A stretch of DNA of 64,000 nt from Fasciolopsis buskii (taxonomy: Eukaryota; Platyhelminthes; Trematoda; Plagiorchiida; Fasciolidae). How positions within the stretch are numbered: position 1 is the stretch's first letter; each line of letters begins with the position of its first letter. Shown in pieces: positions 1-12,700 of the stretch. The notes under the pieces are model-generated. The model was not told the DNA's origin, searched no databases, and saw only the letters and a program-made list of their open reading frames with translations. Both the position numbers and the translations under genes were made by a program. Location of the stretch: positions 18,801 through 82,800 of the forward strand of contig LUCM01005741.1 of the NCBI GenBank assembly GCA_008360955.1, in the 5' to 3' direction.

Positions 1-2200
1 AATTGATCTTTGAAGTACTTAACCCATTAGTGCATCCTGTATTGTGTGACATGCGTGAGCTCTCCATTTCTATCGCACAGCGAGACTGCACTTTGACGTG
101 GTGTGTCGGCCTGCGTGCCTCCATGACCCAACCAGCTATAAAGATAGCTTATCTCAGACCGATATCCAATTCGCCTGGAAGTTCAATGGATAGAGGGGCC
201 TGCGGAGTAAGTCTCCTGGCCTTCCGGGCGGCCGGTTGATCCTGAGTTAGGCAGCTCAGTCGGAGGGGAAAAAAAGCGAGTGGGAGTACCTTGCTCAAAT
301 AGATGGGCTATCCATTCAGCTATACCCCGCTGCCTTGCGGTACTACCTGCGGGCGAGTTCTCCTTTTCAACTCCCCCCGCCACACACGACTTAGCTAGCC
401 GGATGTTCACCCGCATGGTGGGTGACCTGTAAAAGCTTCCCCCAACGTCTTTGACTGTTGACTGAACGCGGCCTCACTTCTTCTATCGCTATTCGGCTAC
501 CTTAACCCGCCAGTTTTACGGTCCATTTGTTAGGCTTATCGCGATTGACGCTGCAGCTCTCGACGCTTTATTCACGAGGTCTGCCAAATGCATCACATGT
601 TTGATTTTGATACCACTGCTCGTGGAAGTTTCTTCGTTCCTGAATAAGTTTCTGTTAGACGTAGCGACACAGACCGAACAACGCAGAATTCCTCGACCAA
701 TCGGGCGTTGTGCCTGCCGCGATAGCCGTTGAGCCTACAGAAAAACTCGCATTCTTATAACTAACGGCATGGTCCGAAGTCCGAAGTACAGTGTCCAGTA
801 CGATTACAGGTTATGGACGAACCGCGCCAACGCGGTAATTCTGCAATATGGTCGATCTGATCAGCGTTACCTGCGACGTTTAAAGGCGCCAAGTCACCGC
901 ACGACGCGCTGTTCGGAATTCGTACATAGCAGATAAGTTGATTGTCCGCACAGAATTGGAGAAGTCTTTCTCCTGGTTAACTGTTCGCGCTGGCAGCGCA
1001 AGGCGCAGCCGCACCTGAACAGGCTTCGATACAATCCCGACTAAGTTTTTCAAATTATGTGTATTTACAAAACACCTGGCACCACTACAATGCCCGAGCT
1101 TGGCTTGCTTCCGAACTAAGCAGTTGCACGAGTTTATCGTAAACTCGTCTTTTTTCCAAGTTCAGTGCCGCGTCTGTTGAGGCGTATGTCGTTAACGTCC
1201 TCGCGTCTCATGGCACACAAAGCGATGGTGATCGGGATCAGTCTAAAAGGCCATGCTCAGCCTTCTCGTTTTAAGACTATTTCCTACAACACGTTGGACC
1301 CACAGCTTGAGCTGCTCCGGTCTCCTGAAGTGTCCAGGAATCTCTTGACGAGACATCGGCGCAGTTAGTTGAATTAGATTCTGTGTTTTCTTTCCATCCT
1401 TGATTCGTGAATTCACTCACTGCAGCAGGACAACCAACCGGAAAGTGAGTCCACGGTCGAGCAGCAACACGCCTGATTGGCCGTCTGCAGTTAAAGTGCG
1501 CACATTGAAGAACGGATTCACAGGCTGACGAGGCTTGAGAAAATTGTGGCTACAGTGAAAAACCACGCTAGTAACACTACTTGACAATAACCGTTGCGAG
1601 TATCGGGCATGTTATCAATGAAGATACTATGGGTAGGCGAAGGGTCAGAAAAATTTGGGTGGAGACAGTAAGAGACGGTTGAATAAAGGAGAAGAATTCG
1701 GTATTAGTTAGCATTACTTATCACTACCCGCACCAGCAGCGGCTCGTATGCAATGGGCAGCTCGCGTCCGTGATTATTCCTGCGCGGGACCGATGCAGTT
1801 ATGTACTTATTTGTGACGTGCAAACTCATGGGATTGATGGACGGGTCTGCTAGGAAAGTCAGTCGACAGCAGCAAACGATCCAAGGGTTTCGCTCAACCA
1901 AAGCCTTTGCGTTATGGACAAGAATCACCGCAAGGCGCGGGGTATCAGCTGCAGTAGGCGCCATCTACTTGGATCATTATTCTTCCACTCGGTTTTCCCG
2001 ACTGTAGGCAGCTAGTCAGATCAACCCCCACTGGAAGGCTAGGAGGACTACTTCGTCAGGCCTCTACCCATTGACCTTCATGCATTGATTGGATTCTTCC
2101 CTGTCCACTGCGGCTTGGAAGCCCATTATATAGCTCGTTGCGCATCCTGGACGGCACGCAGCCGACACACACGTCAAGATACAGTCTCGTTGTGATGTAA
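1..2200 (-). mobile_element. RTE-like LINE family A, left copy, decayed
   Basis: Read on the minus strand, this region repeats the order of 4430-6640: 5' leader, endonuclease part and linker to the reverse transcriptase, then runs off the window. Every frame is broken. Position 1-370 holds an inverted copy of the element's own 5' leader (compare 6300-6590). It lies in the LRWD1 intron after the exon at 3346. Confidence 0.75.
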
Positions 2201-2209
2201 CAGTTCATA

Positions 2210-3345
2210 TGGCTAGAGAGAGTTCCGCTAGGTCATGGTGTCTTCTTTAGACTAGCAACTGTCGAACGTTGGTAACAGCTTTCCTGGCTTGATATCTCGA
2301 CCGAGGACTCATGCGACTTCACGAGTTTCACACAAGTAGGCAACCCTATGCATACGTGTCTAACGTACCGTACTTGAAGTGGAGCGATTATCGCCACACG
2401 TTCGACGTACCGCGTCATTGTTCCCCGATGTATCTACCTGATACAAGCAATGATTCGGAGACATTGGTGGTCGAAAACAGAAAGTCACCAGGTAGAATGT
2501 GATGAGACAAATTTATCAGTGACTAAGAGGTCAAATGTAATGTACTGGGTCCTCCGGGCTCAATCTTTGGAATAGGCACTGGATTGGAATAGGTTAAGAT
2601 GATTGGAACATGTTTTGCGCATGCCCGCGGAGCGGCTGGCTCGTTATACACTATTCTCCGGGACAGGTAATTTGAGAGGGATCGATCGATGTGACCGGTC
2701 GCTGACACGATACAATGGCACGAAAACTTAAATCTGCGGAATGGTTCGTGCAGGTCCAGTTGGGTTTTCGGTAGGGGGTCCACAAGATTCTCTCAAGCGA
2801 AGGCTGGAGTCAATGTGTTACAACTCAATCACACAGTGAGCGGCGTTCTTTCTTTTGAAATCTTTCCACTCCTATGCAATTATTCAATATATTATTTTCC
2901 CGTGGATCTTTTTTAAACAGTTTCAGCGGATCAACACCGATATCAAGCCGTAAAGAGATACTCTATTCCGGGACTCCAGATAATACACGAGAAACACAAA
3001 ACTGGTGTGATGCTGAAGCTCAGCTAGGTGTTGCAGGGTTAATCGCGTTTCGTTCTAATTGGATCCCTCGGTTCTCCGAGAAGATACATCCTCTTCACTC
3101 ATACAAAGAAATTCTCCGTAATGTTTGATGCTATAGTTTTATCCCACTGATTGAAAAGAGTTTGAGAATACGACCGGCATCATAGTTACGATTCGTAAAA
3201 AATGGAATTGCAGTTCCTTTTCAGGTTGTGCCTGAATTACTTTTCTGATAAATCTTCTCTTTGGGTAAAACGGTCCTGGCAATCGTCTTCATTCACTATT
3301 TATCCACAATGAGCGATGGAAGAAGAGACACTGTTGTTTACTTAC
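2210..3345. other. Intron sequence, nothing recognised
   Basis: Short random frames only. No WD40 exon continuing LRWD1 was seen on the minus strand. Confidence 0.5.
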
Positions 3346-3709
3346 CTTTACGCCGTTCCAAAACAGAGGCAAAATCGAACACCATAATTTCACCGGACTC
3401 GACCACCTTGATCACCAATGCATTGTCACTAAGCTGAGCCAGGGCATCAATGCACACCTCATGGTCCACATCTAATTTGAGTTCCATGTCTGGCTCACGT
3501 TCCCGTTTCTCTAGGCGCAAATCAGTCACTTTCCACGCAAACAGACCGTCCTCACAACCGGCAATCAAATAAGCATAATGAGGCAAGAAGACCAAGTTCA
3601 ATACCGGATTCACATCCAGACGCGGGCAACGCAATCGCATTAACAGTTGGTAGCGCGTCTTGTAGTCCGGCACCGATGGCACTCCAATGTCCCACACAAT
3701 AACAGATGC
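3346..3709 (-). CDS. LRWD1: LRWD1 exon: third and fourth WD40 repeats
   Basis: This 364-bp exon has acceptor TTACACTTTAG and donor GTAAGT. It encodes ASVIVWDIGVPSVPDYKTRY, then LIAGCEDGLFAWKV, an acidic loop and ENGE-type end residues. It ends one base into a codon, so at least one further exon is needed. I found no good candidate in 1-3345, which is LINE remains, so the rest is probably left of the window. The exon sits between two facing copies of the same LINE. Confidence 0.87.
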
Positions 3710-6700
3710 CTAAAGTGTAAAACAGAGATGGACGTAAAATGTCAAATAACACTGCGAGAAAAATCCAACGTCAGAACTGGGCAGATAATGCTAAACTACT
3801 TCGTCCGACAAACAGAAACAGGTAAGTGAGACATACGATAGTCGAGTAACAAACGTTTGATACGAAAGCAGAAAAAATAAACTACATTGCTTAAATTTGG
3901 ATATAATCAGAGGAAAAGTGTGAAAAGGGGAATCTTTGTAAACCATTCGGTTTTGATGAGAATATGAAATCAGCTTCCTAAGACATCCGCCAGGGGAAGG
4001 AAGAAAGTTCTTCTTCATCACCGTAGTCACAATATAAGTCAACCGCTGATCGACATCCCGATCAACGTGTTGCTCGAACCTACATTGTTAACTCTCCTCA
4101 TTTCAATCTTCCTCCGCCAAACATCTCCCATCTCCCATCAACGCAGTAGCTGAACCGCTGGGTTTTACCGATCCCATCCAGTTTATCTGCCGTAACGATT
4201 GGCCCATATGGAGATACACTCCTGTTGATACTGCTGAGATAAATCGACCAATTTTTGCAAATTCCAAGTTTCACTTGGTCTGCCAGGTCGATTTCGACAT
4301 AGCTCACATACAGGTGAAAAGTTTACAATGGGTACAACTTACAATATCAGATTTCCAACAAACAAAAGCACATACACTATGACAAGTCATCGACCGTGTA
4401 ACCAGAATGCACCTTTACCTTATGTGACGGCTTCCTTGTCTCCGTGACCCAATTAGCTATGTACGATAGCTTCTCTCAAGCCAAAGATAATTTTTTCATC
4501 TTCGTACCATCAGTCAAATAACAATGTACACAGGTTTTCAGCAACGGAGCTAGCGCCACCAAAGCGCAGCCAAGTGAGCAGGCTGACCGAAGCTGGGAGG
4601 ATAAGAATCAGCGAAATAATTCGCTTGACGAAGTAAGTCTCCTGGTCCTCCGAGTTGGGGGTTGATCTGAGCTAGCTGCTCAGTCGGAAAACCGAGTGGA
4701 AGAATAATTGATCCAAGTAGATGGGCGCCTACTCAGCTATACCCCGCTGCCTTGCGGTGAATTTCTTGTCAGAACCAAAGGCTTTGGTTGAGAACCCTGA
4801 TCGTTTTTCTGCTTGTCGACTGGACTCCGTAGCAGTACCCGTCCATCAATCCCCATGAGTTGCACGTCTACAAATAAGTACATACTGCATCGGTCGTCGC
4901 GCAGGATAATCAGGACCGCGCTGCCCATTGCATCGAGCGCTGCTGGGGCGGGTAGTGATAAGTATGCTACTAATCCGAGTTCCTTCTCCTTTATTCAACC
5001 TGTCTCTTCTGTCTCCAACCCAATTTTTCTGACCCTTCTGCCTACCCATAGTATCTTCATTGATAACACGCCCGATACTCGCAACGGTTTATTGTCAAGT
5101 AGTGTAGTAGGTGGTTTTCAGTCTGTTAGCTCACATTTTCTCAAGCCTCGTCAGCCTGTGAATCTCGGTTCCTTCAATGTGCGCACTTTAATGCAGACTG
5201 GCCAACAGGCGTGTTTGGCTCTGACAGTGGACTCACTTTCGGTTGGTGTCTGCTGCGTGAGTGAATCACGAATTCAGGATTGGAATAGAAAAGATTAATT
5301 CAACTAACTGCGCCTGATGTCTCGTCAAGATATTTCCTGGACACTTCAGGAGACGGAGCAGCTCAAGCTGTGGGTCAACGTGGTGTAGGAATAGTCTTAA
5401 ACGAGAAGGCCTGAAGCAGCCTTTTTAGACTGGATCCCGATCACCAGTCGTTTGTGTGCCATGAGACTGCAGGAGTTAGACGACATACGCTCCAACAGAC
5501 TGCGGCACTGACTTGGAAAAAGACGAGTTTTACGATAAACTCGTCACTCTTGTTCGGAAGAGCCAAGGCTCTGGCATTGTAGTGGTGCCAGGTGTTTTTA
5601 ATACACAATTTGAAAAACTTAGTGATTGTATCGGAAGCCTGTTCAGGTGGGCGGTGCGCCTTGCCTGCTCAGCGAACAGTTAACGGAGAAAGACTTCTCC
5701 AATTCTGTGCGGACAATAACTTATTCCTGTCTAGTACGAATTTCCGACACAGTTCGCGTCGTGCGGTGACTTGGCGCTCTAACTCGGCAGGTACTCTGAG
5801 TCAGATCGACCATATTGCAGGAAGTTACCGTTGGCGCGGTTCTGTCCATACCTGTAGATCGTACTGGACCACGTACTTCGATTCGGACCATGCGTTAGTT
5901 ATAATGCGAGTTTTTCTGTAGCTCAACGGCTATCGACGCAGGCCACAAGCCCGATTGGTCGAGGAAATTCTGCGTGGTTCGGCTGTTCGCAACGTCTGTG
6001 AACAGAAACTATTCGAGGAACTAAGAACTTCCACGAGCAGTGGGATCAAATCAAGCAGGTGATGCATTTGGCAGACCTCGTGAATAAGATGCGTCGAGAG
6101 CTGCAGCGTCAATTCGCGATAAGCCTTAACAATGACCGTGAAAACTGGCGGGTTAAGGTAGCCGAAGCGATAGAAGTTGAGGCCGCTTCAGGTAACAGTC
6201 AAAGACTGTTTGAGCTTTTACAGGTCACCACCATGCGGTGAACATCGGCTAGCTAAGTCGTGTGCGATTGAAATGGAGAACTCGCCCCTGCCAGGATGTA
6301 CCGCAAGGCAGCGGGGTATAGCTGAATGGAAGCCCATCTATTTGGAGCAAGTATTCTTCCACTCGTTTTTCCGACTGAGCTGCTAACTCAGATCAACCGG
6401 CGACCGGAAGGACCAGGAGACTTACTCCGTCAGGCCTCTCTATCCATTGAACTTCCAGGCATGATTGGATATTCGGTTTGAGATAAGCTATCCTTTATAG
6501 CTGGTTGGGTCATGGAGGCACGCAGGCCGACACACCACGTCAAAGTGCAGTCTCGCTGTGCGATAGAAATGGAGAGCTCACGCATGTCACACAATACAGG
6601 ATGCACTAATGGGTTAAGTACTTCAAAGATCAATTTAGCTGGCCGTGCGCTAATGAAGTTAATCGAACGTCTGCAGCTGCGAATCCTTTGGCGGTCTTTT

Positions 6701-9700
6701 GATTCCTCAACGGAGGTGGAAGTGCAGTCCAATATTCGACTTCTAGAAAGGGGAAAAGCAGCCGGCCTCGACGAAATTCCCCCAGTTCTTTTCAATCTGA
6801 GTGCGGAAACCCTGTCAAAAGCTCTTACCTCCTTGTTTCGTGATATTTTGAACAAAAGAGCATATTCCGTTATCGTGGTGTGAGTCACTGATTGTGTCCA
6901 TGTTCAAGAAGGGCACACGGAATGATCGTGGGATTAGTTCAATCTCGATAGTTACCAAGGTCCCAGCTTCCATGAGGCGGCACCGTTTGACATTGGTTCG
7001 TGACAGTAACATACGCGAACAACAGATGACGTCGTGTGCCTGTTCGAATTCGCAAACCATGCACAGCGTGCACTAGGCAGATTCTCGCGGTCTGTAGCTC
7101 GGTTCGGCATGTGCGGTGCACTTTCAAAGTGTAAATTGATGTTACAGGAGTGGACGGCAGTAATCTCGAACTTGATAGGGGATGGAGAGGAACTAACGAT
7201 TGTGGACGGTTTCACCTACCTTGGTAGCTGCGTGTCGAACGATGGTAGATCGGCAGTAGAGGTGAACACGCGTATATTGAAGGCTCGAGCGGCTTACGCT
7301 GGACTGAATCACTTGTGGCGTCGATTTGATATTTCCCTGAAGTTTAAACGTCGTGTGTACTGTGCCACGGTGCCCTCAAAAATCAGTAGCTATAGTAACT
7401 CCATTGTCCCATAGTTAGCACGCATCTTGACAAACCGTAACCGTGTTTCGGCCGATTTCTTGAGTATGTGCTCTGATGATACCTCGATGGGATTTTTCAT
7501 TATTACAAGGTAATGAATGTAACTTTTTGCCTGTTTTCCCCCACGTTTTTTGACTGAAATGCGATATTTTTTACCAAAATTCTGTAGAATAGAGTACAGT
7601 TTTGTTGTACAATTGTAAGACATGGATTATGCGTGTGGGAGATGTTCATCGCTTGAGGGTTTTCGATCACCGATGTCTACGTAGTATGGCTAGGATTGGA
7701 TGGAGTGACCGGGTGAGTAATGTGCAGGTCAGGAATCTATTATTAGGTGCCAATTCTGAGAACACCTTATCTCAGAGTATGAAGCTTAGTAGAGTACGCT
7801 GGTTGGGTCATGTGTTGCTTATGGCGGATAGTCGTGCTTTGCACAGTTAGACTGTGTTCCGTGTGTTGGCTACTGCAGCGTTCTTATCTTTTACCAACTG
7901 TGTATTTCCACTCCCTGTTCCGTTTGCGTAGTCACTCTTTTCGTAGAGATACGTAAATCTGGATAAAAGGCAGTGGTCATTGAGGCTTGCCTTGTTGTTT
8001 AACGCTGAACTGTGATGATGCCGTCGTTTCGCACATTTGGCATGCACCGCATTTGCCCTTGTGACCACCCCGCTCTGGCTATCGCGTTTCATAGGCAGGT
8101 AATGGAAAAATTCAAGCAAAATGAGGGTCGCAGGATTATTCCATTCCTCATCCGGCAACGAAACTTCTCGATCATTTCACCAGGGGGGGTTCGACTCTTC
8201 GCAGTTCTATCGCATCAATGATATCGCGCATGCACTTTTAAGCATCCCGGGAGTTTGCCGTTTTCCGACTTGCCTTTAGTTAGAATGTCTGATAGTACTG
8301 CTTCTCAAGCTATTTCCACTAACCTCACCAATAAGGGTTGTGCAACACGCTCTATAGGAATATTGGTAAATCTTCCGGCCGGGAAGCTAACCCGCCAAGA
8401 ATTGTTCCATTTTTATCGCCTCTTTTATCCTTCATTTTTCCATCTTCGACCCCATGACGTGATTCCAAAAATAATTAGTTCTGTTTTTCAAAATTCTTAA
8501 GCTATTACCTCTTACCGACGGCGTGCGTATCTCGAGTATGAGAACTACTGAACTAAACCTCGCAAAGAACCGTCGTTCCACCAGCGACCTACTGGCTCTC
8601 GTACTAAATTGGCTGGACTCGACAACCACAATAGAACAAACATGGCTCCATACGACATACCGAAAGTTTTTCACCGACCTTGACACACAAGATTACTGAA
8701 GAAACTCCCACACCAGAGTTCCGCCCGGCTTTCGTATTGTAGATATCAAATCGCCCAAGGAAGCGCAAATCAACGGTCGAACTGACGCCCTTACTCCAGC
8801 ACCCTCCCGCCGTGCTGATATTCAATCCACTCGCTTTCTTATGTGAATGGTTGATGCTCTCGAACTAAATTTATTCTTTCGCCGATGACACTATTTTGCG
8901 TTGAATCCCAAAAACACCGCATTCTGACATACCCACACCGATAAATATTGTGAATTGTTATTATATCTCTTGAATCCAATTACAACCAGGGCTTCCAACT
9001 TCCTTGGTCTTCTCTCCAAAGTTCTCCAATAACAGTTTATCAGTCACTTTCAGTTAAGTGAAAGCAGTGCTCGCTCAGAACTATGGTTAATAAACATTAA
9101 AACTTCAACACAGGCGCATGCGCATAGCAAAATGACTAGCAAGTGAGCTCGGATGTAACATCACGGTGGGCGTCCCGTACTTATGACTTCGGTAATACCG
9201 ACCCTAAGTCTTAAAATATAGTATCAAATGCATTTAGAATATTGTATACGTGTTGCGTTCGGTACCGATGAGGATACGCGGGCACTCGTCATTGATCGCG
9301 GATCGACCAGTACGATACACAGATACATCCGTGGTGAGGAGGCAGATATGTGACTTATTGATTCGGTTCGGTTTGAATTCTCCAATAAAGACCCCTCCTG
9401 TCCGGGAACATCGTTTCGAGGTAATAAACTCCTCTATGTTTTACTAAGTGAATAGTGTGTTACTTAGTAATGAACAACTCTATATCGCTTATTATTTCTT
9501 GCTATCACCGTTAATATACCGTTAACTAAGTTTCCCCAGGCATCCGGTCGGCTCAGCAATGAGTACACATTATTCACGTATTAGGCTAGAAGCAGGCTCC
9601 GTGTGTGATTGAGATTCGCTTCGTATCAGATGCAAACGCAACAAGACAAGAACAGACAAACTACCGTCTTAAAAGTACTAAGATTTGGTGTTAACCGATG

Positions 9701-12700
9701 ATCAGACGAATGCTCATGATCGAATAGAGGATATTTGTCACAGGCCCATCAAAGAGTCTGACTCGTGAGTGTAAAACGCGAAACTTGCAAGGCGAAATAA
9801 TTCAGTTCAACAGAGTATCTAGGTCCACTCACACTTACAGTAAATATAAATAATGTGGGCAGATGAAAAAGCATACAATACCAAATCTGACTGCAAATTC
9901 GAAAACAGAAAAAGTTGAGCAGATGAGATTCAGCCTCACCTTTGAATCGCCACTGAATAAGATGGTAGACTGTGTTTGATGGAAAATCATGGCTGTAATA
10001 TCTTCCGTGTGACCTTTCATTTCTGCATAGCAAACCAGCTGTTCCGGATGTAACAGACGGATCTCACGCATACGACCAGCCGCGGCCAAAATGTTAGTGC
10101 ATTTACCGGCTTCGACTTCCACGGTAGTCCAAGCAATAGTATAAAACTCCTATTTGAGAAGTGAATTGTAATTAGAGAACAAGAGTCAACTCGTCAAATA
10201 TTTGTGGTGCTCACAAAATGGTGGGCGAGTTGCCCATCAGATTAGTTAATTAAATCGTCAGTGATCAGAATGGATGAGTGAGATAGGCGGGCCAGTAGCG
10301 TCACTTTCCCGAAAAAGCAAACTCGTAAACGATTCGGACTTCCAATCCCAATTCATTTTGAACAGATCACAAAAATTGAACTGCAATCGAAATATACCTC
10401 AGCAAATGAAGCCCGCAAAATGATAACGATGAATAGGGTCATACGCCATAGGTACTGTACAAATGTGGAATACGGAAGAGAGCGAGAACAATTAAAACCT
10501 CACGACGATTTGAGTATGGCAGGTGGCCGAGAAACAGAGAAAAACAAGAAGGTAGATCAAGAGTGCTGAAACTAGAAATTCACGTGCTGGGCTGCATAGT
10601 CTGTGGATTAGACCATTCAACTTCCACGAATAAACAGTGCATATTTATATTCCAAAACGACACCGGCTAGACTATTTCATACAACCAAGCTATTTGGCTA
10701 GGTCGCCAAGATGGCCCCAAAACCATTCACCTGCTGAAGTAAGCTTATTCCTTTTCTAGATCATGATACCACTGACTCGAGGGGTCGGATCTAAGGCGAA
10801 CTTATTTCACTGACAAATCTCATCCTGGTTTCTATATTTCAAAAGATCAAACCAATAACAAGCGTTATTTTATATGTTGATTGATCAGAGTTGTACGACT
10901 TATCATCATCTTGTATGTAGCTCAGGAGATACTTGCAGATTTTATTGTAGAGTAGAAACGGAAAATTTTAATAAAGGTTCTTTTGCATTGTTGGTGAGTA
11001 AGGCAAGCAAGATGAGGCCGTGTAAACCAGATTGCGTCTCCTCTCCAGAAGCGTTTGTGTTTTCGCCGTTTGGCGCTGAATTTATCATGAAACGTCCGCA
11101 TACATTTGGCCAATGGAAATTATGGAAACATCGCACAACTGTCACACAGGTAGAGAATCATTAAGTCTGCCAAATTACAGTGGAAAATCAAATTCTCACT
11201 AGGCGAATTGACCCCATTTTAAATAACACTATAGTGAGACTGCATGCGTTGCATTCCCTAGCTGTCATAAAATCCATCGCTTCTAGATTTCCTGATGTCA
11301 GTGTTTCCGCATCCCATGATCCATATCGAATCCTACTGGAAAATTCGAAGCCTCATGGTCTATGCGAGCGGTGTAACCTTATATCCTATGTCAACACGAT
11401 CCTAGCCGATAACAGTTTGACGAGTTAATACCTTCGGATTTGAACATTTTTCAAAGGATCGGTGCACTCAATAGCTGATTGCCTCCAAAAAGGGTCTCGT
11501 GATGCATCAATCCTGTCGCAATGAAAGGATTGCTTGAATCCAAGAAAGTCCGATGAAAATTCGTATTTCGGTTTCCCATTCTAAAAGCTGGCAATGAAAA
11601 TGTACAAGATTATGAAGGAACTGAAGGAAACTAGAAGGATTGTAATTTTGTGACCACATCTATTCAAAATCGTTGCCCATATATCAAGCTTTAGACTTAG
11701 CAATTTAACTGCAAAATACGATGAATATGTGCATCTTAATGGGGAAATCGATTTGGGAACTTACCTCTTCCATGTGCTTGAATCGCTTCATCACCTTCCC
11801 CGTTTCACAATTGATAAGGCATACACATTCACCGCCGCAAGTGGCAACTACGTGTGTAGTCTCGTCCGGACGTAATGGATTTGGTTCAAACAAACAACGC
11901 CACACTTTCGTCTCACTATCACCGGCATCATTGTCTTTCGCATGGCAACGGATGAAATGCAATGGATCGTAATCAATCGGAGTTGCATCGGAACGCGGGC
12001 CTCCGCCGACGCCGCTGCTGCCGACTACACCGTACGCGTCCATGCCGAAAGCGGACTCGGAGCACAGATCGCGCAGACTCCTAATACGTGATGGGAAACA
12101 GAAAGTGTAGAGAGCAACACCGAGACAAAAGCATGTACGAATGACCCAGAGATCGATATAGTCCAATGCAGAGAATTTGGTTTCTTGTCGGTCGCTGGAC
12201 GAACGAATCCCAGTCAGTGGTGTGATGCCTAACGCTAAACAGGGTTCCATATAAAACGACTTAAAAATCCCAGGGTTTCTGTCTGCAAACCAGTCAACCG
12301 TTTTATTTAGATAAAACCAACTAGGAAAGGAATGAATACAATTTAAGACACCTGACAAACATAATGTCAATAACAGCGTTGTTGGTAGATGCAATTAGCC
12401 GAAGTTTCGACTACCGTGGGTAGCATTTCTTGAGGCAAGTTTTACAATTAAATAACTGAGGAAACATTCACATGCCAACGGATGTTTGCGTGTGTATGAG
12501 TGTGTGTATCTGTGCGTGTGTTCTTCGAACTGTGTCGGGTGAGAGGTCAGTGACATGCAGAGCGATGGCTGAATCACGATCAAGTTTTGATAAGGCCGCC
12601 TTATCAGAAGGTTTGCACTTTTCTTTCCTTCTGTGTTCTGCTATCCGTGTCTTCAGAAGTCTGTGGTTCGTCCAATGTATTCTGCTGGGCATTCCTTTCA

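Larger units (their letters stand above)
4430..8020 (+). mobile_element. RTE-like LINE family A, right copy, decayed
   Basis: APE-type endonuclease remains are at about 5155-5300 (VNLGSFNVRTLMQT, then ESRIQD) and 5590-5900. The RT N-terminal part is at 6715-6800 (NIRLLERGKAAGLDE). The end of the RT and C-terminal domain is at 7030-7850 (FTYLGSCVSND, DHRCLRSMARIGW). RT motifs A to C are lost: the frame jumps from IREQQ at about 7022 to the residues just after YADD. A 300-bp inverted leader (6300-6590) and a 220-bp foreign repeat (7376-7594) interrupt it. The 3' tail is at 7850-8020. It cannot be active. The RTE assignment is by resemblance. Confidence 0.78.

Noticed and set aside
2523..2783. 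Minus-strand frame as the next LRWD1 exon
   Set aside because: It has no WD40 pattern and no acceptor in the phase left by the exon at 3346.
11705..12394. 229-codon frame with a hydrophobic start (signal-peptide-like)
   Set aside because: Only 11765-12080 is coding (LRWD1 WD40). The hydrophobic N-terminal part is intron read-through before the acceptor.
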